Shown: positions 56,362 through 64,000 of the stretch, one piece after another
Position numbering within the stretch: position 1 is the stretch's first letter
Layout: each line of letters begins with the position of its first letter
Program-made: the position numbers and the translations under genes
Origin: Neurospora crassa OR74A
Lineage: Eukaryota; Ascomycota; Sordariomycetes; Sordariales; Sordariaceae
Assembly (NCBI RefSeq): GCF_000182925.2
Contig: NC_026505.1
Coordinates: 2,790,001 to 2,854,000 of the forward strand
Reading direction: 5' to 3'
DNA: 64,000 nucleotides
The notes under the pieces: model-generated
Told to the model about the DNA's origin: nothing
Databases searched by the model: none
The model's input: only the letters and a program-made list of their open reading frames with translations

Positions 56362-57432
56362 TGTTTGAAGGTGGACTACCTGGGTAGACTGGTGATGGTT
56401 TTCAGTGGCTTTTTAATTGAGGAAGTGATATCTTTCAACTCTTGTTGTGCCTGGTGCAGTGGTGTAAATAGAGAAGTTGAGGCAATCGTTTGCGTCCGCT
56501 GTGGAGGACCGTGGCCGACAGCAGGTCAACCTGGTTGGTGTAAGAACGGAACTTTCGTGAAAGACAAGTGAACCGGAAAACTTGAGAGAACTTCGAAATG
56601 CTTGACCTGGAAGGGAGTGGAAGCCATTGTATGTGTTTTCCTGGTTGGATGATGTTTTGGACTTGGGAATCAACGACGGGATGGAACATCGATGCCTTAG
56701 CCGTAGAGGTACCCAATCCCGTCCAAATGTCAGGTCATGGCAGGTGTAGGTCCCTGGGAAGCAGATGGGACGAGCTGTAGATCGGCGTTGTTACAGCGCT
56801 GGGGGCCCGAGCCCGAGCCCAAGGGAATGCATGACCCCTGAAGCAGCCCCAGTATCATAGCGCCTTCTCCCGCGATAAAGACTTCGGGAGGTCAGGTACC
56901 TAGAGGTACCTGTAGAATCCCACCCTCTGCAATCTTCCATGGAACTGATCATCCGTTTTCAAGGAGAAATGTACAGGAACAAACCGGCCAAAGCGTAACC
57001 ACCCGCCGACCCTAGAAAAGGTAATGACTCCATTCTTGTAAGTCAAGAATTGCAATCCCCATGCCATGGAACCAGAGGGCCACTTTGACACTCAGTCTTC
57101 TAACAGAATATTCGTCGGATAAATACCACGGTGATGTCGATGTAGGACTCGGCGAACTAAATGATGTCATTTATATCCGTTGTCCTCAACACCAACGTCA
57201 GGGCTTTCCCCGGCATTCATCGGACCGCGATGATATAGACGCGGAAGCATGCGACAATCCAACCGTGCGGAGGAACCTTGGACTGTATCGACTTTCGGTG
57301 ACAGTCACCAACAACAATACTGATCAAAGGCGGCCCAAACTTGACTTTCAACTGTTTATTCCTTTTTCCGACCCCGTACTCTTCCACCTAGCATACCATC
57401 AAAACAAAGCTCAAAAATCTAACACCGACACA
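56362..57432. other. Intergenic region, 1.1 kb
   Basis: Promoter of the dehydrogenase gene. Contains two copies of the palindrome AGGTACCT at 56894-56901 and 56904-56911. No gene supported. Confidence 0.45.
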
Positions 57433-58506
57433 TCACTGCTCTCTCCCCATCCCACCACCCAAAAGTAACTCATCAACCCAAGTCGTCAACCAACTCATCC
57501 ACCACAAACTCCTGAACCACCACCACTCAAAGACCTCTACGTCCTTCTTCATCACAGCATTCAACTCCACTCTCTGCCGAATCCTCCTAACCTCATACTT
57601 ACACCTTTGCAAGCTAACGAGCCAGGCAGCACTAAACACCGCGCACCACCATGCTACGCCGAGGACAGCCATCAATGCTATCCAGGCCATTCTATGCGAA
57701 AAGCTGTCTCCCCTTGACGGCTCGAAAGTCGTGGTGATGATGGTTCTGCGAAGTGTCGTTAGTCGATGATCTTTGACTCATCTTTGAGAGGGTTGGGGGA
57801 GGGCTGAAAAGGACATCAATAGGGGACCTGAAGGAGAGGTACGGGGAGAACACAGACAAGACACAAACAAGCAACCACTCTACCACCACCCTAGCTACTT
57901 TCGAACCAGGAGACATCAAATGCAACATCGTCTCTGCTAGAGAGAGATACAGAAGGGAGTAACTGCGGTAAGTCCTGGCTGTCCAGACGGTTGAGGGGAC
58001 GGAATGCTGTTTATCTGGGGGTATGTCCTGGTCGGCTGTTGCGACAACGTTGGTACGAGCTAACTGTCAGCCTTTCGATTATTTCAATTTTGCACCATAG
58101 TCCTCTGCCTCATTCCCTTAGAGAAGTATGTAGGAAAGACAAAATACGTACGCGTATCCATTAACTTTAAAACCTCTCTATACTCATCCAACTCTTTCAG
58201 TCTCTCATAGTCCACTCCCTCAGAGCTCACCAGCTCTCTCTCGGTCTCCGAGTTAGAAAACCCTATAATCTCCCCCATCAACTCCTCCCACTCCTGGAGA
58301 TACGATCTCAAACTCAACACCGCCATTTTGATATATGTGTGAGACGAACAGGCGAGATCGTAATCGCTTTTCCTGGCCCGGATCTCCTGGTTGAGCGCGC
58401 GGAGGTAGCAGGTGGCTATGGGGTCTTCGTCCCACCCCTGGCGGGGGGAGAGGAAGGGGAGGGCGTTGGTGTCGTTGCCGTTTTGGAATGGGTCTGGGTT
58501 GGTCAT
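57433..58506 (-). CDS. Two-pass membrane protein, unrecognised
   Basis: 253 aa from three exons: 58152-58506, 57843-57936, 57433-57745. Intron 1 (215 bp) ends at a tandem TAGCAG acceptor, so a three-base shift is possible; intron 2 (97 bp) has a clear GACTAAC branch site. The cytosolic N-terminal half is acidic and helical (WDEDPIATCYLRALNQEIRA, SYLQEWEELMGEI). A hydrophobic segment VARVVVEWLLVCVLSVFS near 130-147 and a second, WIALMAVLGVAWWCAVFSAA, follow, then a basic helix and a Trp-rich end (EWWWFRSLWWMSW). The layout recalls fungal proteins of the DUF6594 kind, with helices then membrane segments, but the match is weak. Confidence 0.6.
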
Positions 58507-58938
58507 GGTGGCTATGATATCGCTTGTGCAGTAGGGAATTGAGGGACTAGGAAGTTGAGAGGTAGGCTGCTTATGTGGTTTTTGAGGTACGTTTTTTCTC
58601 TGGCGATATCACGAGCAAGTGGAAGGCGGTGAATTAGGCTCACACAATGTTAATGAATTATGGAGTTTTCACGCAAAAAATCAACCTGGTGATGATGCAT
58701 TCTTGTTTCTTCTATTCAAGTCCTTCTAGATTAGACCGTTCTGGCTTCGGTTTGTCTCTTTTGACACTCGACCTTGAGAGACATCGCATGCTCCATCGTT
58801 AATGAAACTCTACCCATATATCTGACATCGTCCCATCATCTCATCCGATTCCCAATTATCTATGTTCGGCCCCCCTTCATCAACCTTCAACCCATGCCTC
58901 ACACCCCGTACCTGCCTACTCCTGCCACATCCCACCAC
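58507..58938. other. Gap downstream of the GH64 gene
   Basis: Promoter of the membrane protein gene and 3' flank of GH64. No gene seen. Confidence 0.45.
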
Positions 58939-60465
58939 CTACCCAACCCAGATATTCCCCCCACCAACCTCCACCACCCAAACCTCCACCTGCCCCCCTT
59001 CCACCTTCCCACTCTGATCCCTCCCCCCATCCTTCTGCACATCATCATAAGCAAAGGCATACCCCTTCCCATCCGCGTTCCACTCATGCACCACCCTCGC
59101 GTAATGATTCGTCGGTCTCCCATCCACATGCCACCGGTAAAAAGTCTCCACATCCGACGGCTGGTCCTCGCAGTCAATGATGCTGGACCGCTGAAAGGCG
59201 GCTGCCAGGCGAGGGATGATGGCGTTTCGCACGGCGTTGGGGCCCGTGGTGAAGGGACCGGAGTTGCACCCAAAGATGTCGGCTGTTGTGGGGCGGTGGA
59301 AGGGTTCCGACCCGACGAGGAGGGGGTCGGAGGGCAAGTTGGGAATGTGCCCGGTTAGAATGCCGGGGGCGGCTTGGGTGTTGATGCGGAGGTGGTGGGT
59401 TTGGTGTTCGGCTTGAGGAGGAGGAGGAGGAGGTGCCGGTGTGTACGGTTGTTGCCCGGGGTAGTAATAAGGTTGTTGCTGCCCGGGGTAATAGTAAGGT
59501 TGCTGAGGAGCTGCGGCATGGCCGTTGTGGCCGTGGTGATGGTGACCATGGAATTTTTGTAGAACGTGCCGTAACCCGAACCTGGGCGGGGCGCCGTTCG
59601 GACCGTCTCCGGGACGGGGCCCGGGTGGAGGACCAGGGGGTCGGTCACCCGGCGCATCACCCGGTCTTGGTCCGGGCGGAGGACCAGGAGGCTTATCGGC
59701 ATTGAATACTGCGCCATGACCCCCATTACACGGTTTCCCAAAGTGACAGTATCTCTCCCAGACCCTGTCCACCAACGGCTCAAAGTACCCATCAAACTTG
59801 GCCCCGACCGCGTCGCCATGTGTCGGCGCCAACACCCTCAACGGCCTATCCATCCCCGGCCTGTGCACCACCAACTTGTCCCACGGCCACCCGTCCCTGG
59901 CCGCCTGATCTCTCAACCCCTGCGCGATCCTCTCCAGCCCATCCGGTCGCATCCCCGACACATGCTGCAGTCTCCTCGTTCCCTTCTCCACCAGCGTCAA
60001 GGCAATCGGCAACCTCGGCACAAAGTCCACGTACGAAATATTGGCGAAAAGCTGGTGATCGTTTAGCGTAAACTCGCAAAACGCAAAGTCCACATCGCGG
60101 TTGGGATCGCTTGGGTTCAAGACCGATGGCTCAACCAGCGCGGCGCCACCTCCGGGCCCGCCAGGATTGAGCATAAACTTGAGCTTTTTGTCTCCTTGGC
60201 AGAACCAGATACGCCCGCCGGCGATGCGCGGAATGGTGACAACGGTTGGGTGAGGGCCTGGAGGGACGGGGATGGCGCAATCGACGGGGAAGGGCTGGAG
60301 GATTTTCCCAGGAGGAGGCGAGGGAGGAAAGTAGGTGGTTCGGCCGTCAGACTGGATGAAGACGCGGGCCATCGAGGGGATGGCTAGGCCCGTGATGTAG
60401 GCATGGATGGGGATGTGCGGGGTCGGGGAGGTGTTGACGAGGTGTATTGTTAGTGAGGTCGGCAT
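58939..60465 (-). CDS. GH64 beta-1,3-glucanase-like protein with a disordered insert
   Basis: 508 aa, one exon; ATG at 60465 is the first in frame. GH64 enzymes cut beta-1,3-glucan and have a thaumatin-like domain. The N-terminal part matches the family (TIHLVNTSPTPHIPIHAYIT, GGRIWFCQGDKKLKF, VDFAFCEFTLNDHQLFANIS, FVPRLPIALTL). The C-terminal part continues it (DIFGCNSGPF, AIIPRLAAAFQRS, TFYRWHVDGRPTNHYARVVH, GKGYAFAYDDV). Between them lie about 120 residues of low complexity: PGPPPGPRPGD repeats, a His run (HGHHHHGHNGH), two PYYYPGQQ repeats and a poly-Pro tract. There is no signal peptide, so the protein may stay inside the cell or leave by another route. The catalytic pair was not verified. 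Confidence 0.85.
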   Translation of the reverse strand: MPTSLTIHLVNTSPTPHIPIHAYITGLAIPSMARVFIQSDGRTTYFPPSPPPGKILQPFPVDCAIPVPPGPHPTVVTIPRIAGGRIWFCQGDKKLKFMLNPGGPGGGAALVEPSVLNPSDPNRDVDFAFCEFTLNDHQLFANISYVDFVPRLPIALTLVEKGTRRLQHVSGMRPDGLERIAQGLRDQAARDGWPWDKLVVHRPGMDRPLRVLAPTHGDAVGAKFDGYFEPLVDRVWERYCHFGKPCNGGHGAVFNADKPPGPPPGPRPGDAPGDRPPGPPPGPRPGDGPNGAPPRFGLRHVLQKFHGHHHHGHNGHAAAPQQPYYYPGQQQPYYYPGQQPYTPAPPPPPPQAEHQTHHLRINTQAAPGILTGHIPNLPSDPLLVGSEPFHRPTTADIFGCNSGPFTTGPNAVRNAIIPRLAAAFQRSSIIDCEDQPSDVETFYRWHVDGRPTNHYARVVHEWNADGKGYAFAYDDVQKDGGRDQSGKVEGGQVEVWVVEVGGGNIWVG

Positions 60466-61112
60466 GGTGGGCGGCTGTATTGTTGGTGTAACCTTTGGTT
60501 GCCGTGGAATTGTATGATTTAAGCCCGGGAGCACAGAATATCAAACAGTCGTCGTTGGGCCCTGGGATAAGTAGTAGATGACGAACTGGGAGGACTCCAA
60601 GACGAATTTCTTGGTGTGGCTATGTCAACAGAGTCACTGGTGAAACTGGAGCTGAAAGTGGGCCGCTGTGGGTTTTGGTGGTCGAATTAAGGTTGTGGAG
60701 ATGATGATCACATTATGGAACTTCCAGGGACAGGTTTAGTCACAGGGGGGCAGTGACGTTGTTAACAGCTGTTAGTGGCGACGCACCGCGGCCTAAGGCC
60801 CTGACCGTTAGTGGCTACACCGGAAAACCGGAAACCAGAAATATGCAAGCACTTGCATAATCTGCTTGAGCAATTCATTTTATGCGAAGAGCAGGAAACC
60901 TTTTCATTGGAGTCTACAAAAGATATTGGTTGATTGGTATAACGGCTGCCGGTACCTGCGTCTAAAACCCAACACAGTTTCTCAGCGGGTTTCGGGTATC
61001 TTCGATTTTAAGCGATGAAAGCAACTTGAAGCTTCTCGTCCACAACCATCCCTTCTTGTTCAATATAGAAGGATTAGACTAGCGCTGTAAGCTCGAAAAA
61101 AACCATAGACAA
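60466..61112. other. Intergenic region between GH64 and the F-box gene
   Basis: Promoter of GH64 and 3' flank of the F-box gene. One copy of CTGTTAGTG lies at 60769 with a diverged neighbour (CGTTAGTGG) near 60806. No gene supported. Confidence 0.45.
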
Positions 61113-62845
61113 CTAATCGTCCGCCGCGCTGCCGTCATCATCACTCAACCCCTCGTCGTCATCGTCGCTTGAGTCGAAATCTGATTCGTCGTCCGATTGC
61201 CCAGGGACTAAGATGTGTCGTTAGTAAGAGCAACAAACTTGGTTGACCGACTTCCGCTTGGAAGTCTTATCGAGGCTGATGAGGTTGGCTAATAGAAAAT
61301 GTGGTGCTGAGGGTGATGAAATTGATAAAAAGAAGGGTGCTGCTCACGCGGAACACCTGTGATGTGTTTGCCAGGTGTAGCTATGTCTGCGGCAGGGTTG
61401 CTGAGAAACGTCTCCAGTTTCAGGCCAGTATAGGTCCTGGCCCCAATGGCTCGAGCTAACTCCACAAGGTTTTGATACCCTGTTGCTGAAGTGCCCTTCC
61501 GATTCTCGGCCTCGTCTGGACTAACAAATCCCACTACTGGGTAGTGGAGCGTAGCCCCGGAAGTAGTAGAACTGACCTCCGCGCTCAGTAGACTCAAGCT
61601 CAATTCTCGAAGATGTGGGAACGACTCTTTCTTGAGGCTGCGCAAGAATTTGATCCACGGGTTCTGCTCAGCGTCATCCTTGTCGAATGTCTGTTGGTCA
61701 GAACTTTGCTGGATTTTGACCCTGCGCAGGCTAATCGCTTTCAAAGTAGAAGAGAACTTGTTAAATAGGCGATAAAGAGTGTTTGCCGAAACATCGAGTT
61801 GACCGATGTCCAGTTGTTCCAGGTGGTCGAACTCGACGGGCGGCGGCAAACGGGAAGGATCGGCGTTAATGAGGCCAGGCGATGACCAGGTACCAGGACG
61901 AAGGGAGCTGGCCAGCCACTTAAGCAGAGCCTCTTTCCCTCCATAGTGTGAAATTGATCTCTCAAAGTTGACTCTCAGCCAGGTAAGATTGGGTGTGAGC
62001 GCAAGGAATTTCTTGAACAGGAGATATTGAATCTCCATGTCCCTGTGTGTGGCTAGGTCGGCATCCAGCACGAGATGCAGCTTCTTGAGGCCCGCCAATA
62101 CCGGCAGAAAATCTGGCTCTAGGTAAGGAGGTACCAGGAAGCCATGGTCGCGCACCGCCCAGTTTTCTCTGATAACCACTTCGATGCCTTTTGGGCGTGC
62201 TTTGGCCGCGGCCAAGGCGTGGGTGATGAGTGTGAACAAGAGCGTCGGATAATCTTCTTCGCCTACCCGCGGCTGTCCGGTGAAATGTTTAACTCCGGTG
62301 GTTTCGGATAGGGTGTTAAAGCCATAGCTGGTCCAACCTGCGTCGCCGTCGCGGGTCCGCGAGGGAGAGTGGAAATCTCGAAGATCGACAGTCTCGAGGT
62401 TGGACAGGTTCTTGAAGGCTTCGACCAGCATGTCCCGTGCACGGCCTGATGCCAACAGTGTTCGTTGATCAGCGTATGCGAGGTGCCAGTTCAGCAATTT
62501 TGTGTCGTCGTGCCGAGGCTGAATTCTGTGGGGTTCGAGGATTTGGTCGGCGCCGATGATTACATGTTTCAAGTAGGGCGAAAGGCCCGGATGTTTGGAT
62601 ATGTCAACGAGGACTTGCAGACTGGGTCCGTAGAGCATGAACTGCTTCTTGCGGAAGAACTCATAGGCAAACGAGTGGAAGAGGGCGCTTTCCAGCCATC
62701 TGCACGTCAAGCGCGCATTGCCAAGGTCGGGTGTTCTGACGAAGTAAGTGATTCTCGTCAGGACTTCTAGTGGCATTCGTGCCAGATACGCCTCTGACGA
62801 GGGAGCACGAGTGTCCTCCTCTGGTGTTGTGGTAGTAGTTGTCAT
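61113..62845 (-). CDS. F-box protein with leucine-rich-like region and acidic tail
   Basis: 530 aa from two exons, 61348-62845 and 61113-61207 (140-bp intron with CTAAC and TTAG). The F-box near residues 20-60 reads ARMPLEVLTRITYFV then LGNARLTCRWLESALF, the usual L-P-x-E-(V/I)-L start and a C-R-W helix. The rest has spaced LxxLxL patterns (LSNLETVDLRDF, LAGLKKLHLVLD, FDHLEQLDIGQLDV, LKAISLRRVKI, FPHLRELSLSLL) that resemble irregular leucine-rich repeats. The small second exon encodes an acidic Asp/Ser/Glu tail (DDESDFDSSDDDDEG). F-box proteins select substrates for SCF ubiquitin ligases; the target is unknown. The ATG at 62845 is the first sensible start. Confidence 0.88.
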
Positions 62846-64000
62846 CCTGCGTGGTGATTGGACTGATGTCAATGTGAGTGATGTGCGAGGTGAGTGGTGT
62901 TTAGAGAGAAGGTGTGATAGATGAGCAGAAAGAAGGTCGATCTGCTTGTCGAAGGTTGAGTAAATAATCAACGACTCGGTTGGGGTTGCAGTGAAGGGTG
63001 AGTGATGGAAAGAAAAAGGCGAGATGGATATCGAGAAAGAAGGAGCGACCTCTTGATGGCGGTTATCGACGCACGTAGATGGGTCGATTTTTGTAGTAGT
63101 TGGCAAAGTGAGTACCTAGCGCGTGCGAGCGTATGAGAAACAGAAGACGTCGTGATGGATGAACAGGAAGAAGGGGAAACCTGCTTGGGAAGATTGGAGG
63201 AGGAGATATTTAAGAAGAGAACAGGATCTCCAGCAGAGTCACCGCGGATATTTTCAGGTTCCAAACACTAAGATGGAAGGTACGCCGTTTGTCGTGAAGC
63301 GAGTCCCACAATCGCGACTGCTGCCTGGCGGTTGCCTGTCAATTGACTTCCTTATACTAAGTTGGCACACGCTGTCACGTGGAATACAAGGTACAAGGTA
63401 CCTCCTATTCTCACTCCCAATGCAAACGAATGCTTCGACGGGGAGCGACTGCAAAGTAATCTGCCAATTCAATGGATGCTTACCTACTTATCACTTCGAT
63501 CTTTTGTCGTTTGTTTGGATGTTTCGAGAGTGTATCACAACATTGCGTCTCATCTGCGAGAGCTGGGCCCAAGGGTGACTTTCACGTCTCCACAATGATC
63601 TCCTTGCACTAACAGCCTAACCCTGAAGAGCATGGCACATGTGTTAGCAGAATTTGGTCAGCATCAAGACATCAACCCGTAGCGAGTTCAAGGTGATACG
63701 CACCAGATTTATTTCTTATGGATGCTATGTAAGCCAATCAACAACCTCCGCTTGGATTACTTCCCGTCTTATTTCAATCCGTCGCCATAACGGTCCTAAA
63801 TAATATGTCGCGCTGAGGAATTGACCTCTTCGCAACCTTCAAAGAACCATGTTTTTCAGCTTCCTTTTTCCCCTTCTGGGCCCGACGCACACCGGGCGCA
63901 CCAATACATTCTCGCTAGCCTCTTCCCATCTCCCTCATTTGCGCTAACTCCCATCCCGAAACGTTCCCGGCATGCTCTTCACTTGCGCGCTCATCCCACT
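62846..64000. other. Right-edge intergenic region
   Basis: Promoter of the F-box gene. One exact minus-strand copy of CTGTTAGTG at 63607. The last 300 bases are C/T-rich and may belong to the leader of a gene beyond the window. No gene supported. Confidence 0.4.

Noticed and set aside
1-64000. CRISPR arrays, 5S rRNA genes and intact retroelements
   Set aside because: No regularly spaced identical repeats, no match to the 5S rRNA sequence as I remember it from Neurospora, and no reverse-transcriptase or long terminal repeat pair seen.

Overview
The window reads as ordinary nuclear DNA of a filamentous ascomycete. Short introns (about 50-220 bp) with GTRNGT donors, CTAAC-like branch sites and YAG acceptors interrupt most genes, and gene spacing is wide. 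It carries a con-6 family conidiation gene, a secreted-type L-amino-acid oxidase like that of Neurospora, HET-domain relics and a roughly 0.9 kb AT-rich block that resembles RIP-mutated DNA. A Sordariomycete, probably near Neurospora/Sordaria, is the best guess; this is inferred from gene content and not from a database match.

Layout: 0-5 kb has a degenerate tandem repeat, a GH47 alpha-mannosidase, a HET relic and a small disordered protein. 5-13 kb has a tRNA-Thr(AGT), a dienelactone-hydrolase family protein, a secreted DUF1996 protein and a secreted six-cysteine protein. 13-19 kb has a broken HET gene, the con-6 protein and an ammonium permease. 19-27.5 kb is mostly non-coding, contains the AT-rich block, and ends in the L-amino-acid oxidase. 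27.5-38 kb holds cyclin H, two separate BAR-domain genes (one the Rvs161/Hob3 orthologue), an unrecognised small gene and peptidyl-tRNA hydrolase. 38-44 kb has a 2OG-Fe oxygenase-like protein, a class II aldolase/adducin protein, a MITE-like element and a small mitochondrial membrane protein. 46-50 kb has a bZIP factor and an unrecognised protein. 50-64 kb has a small secreted protein, a coiled-coil protein, a D-2-hydroxyacid dehydrogenase, a two-pass membrane protein, a GH64 protein with a disordered insert, and an F-box protein.

The genes do not form an obvious biosynthetic cluster. Loose themes are nitrogen acquisition (ammonium permease and L-amino-acid oxidase, both with GATA-type sites upstream), membrane curvature (two BAR genes 4 kb apart) and self/non-self relics (two decayed HET genes). 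No bacterial-type operon, CRISPR array or intact autonomous transposon is visible. I found no convincing new multi-gene system. The least explained items are the MITE-like element with nested inverted repeats, a 9-base word repeated in non-coding DNA, the left-edge repeat, and the GH64 insert. Exon boundaries were placed by eye from splice signals and reading-frame continuity; each model sums to whole codons.
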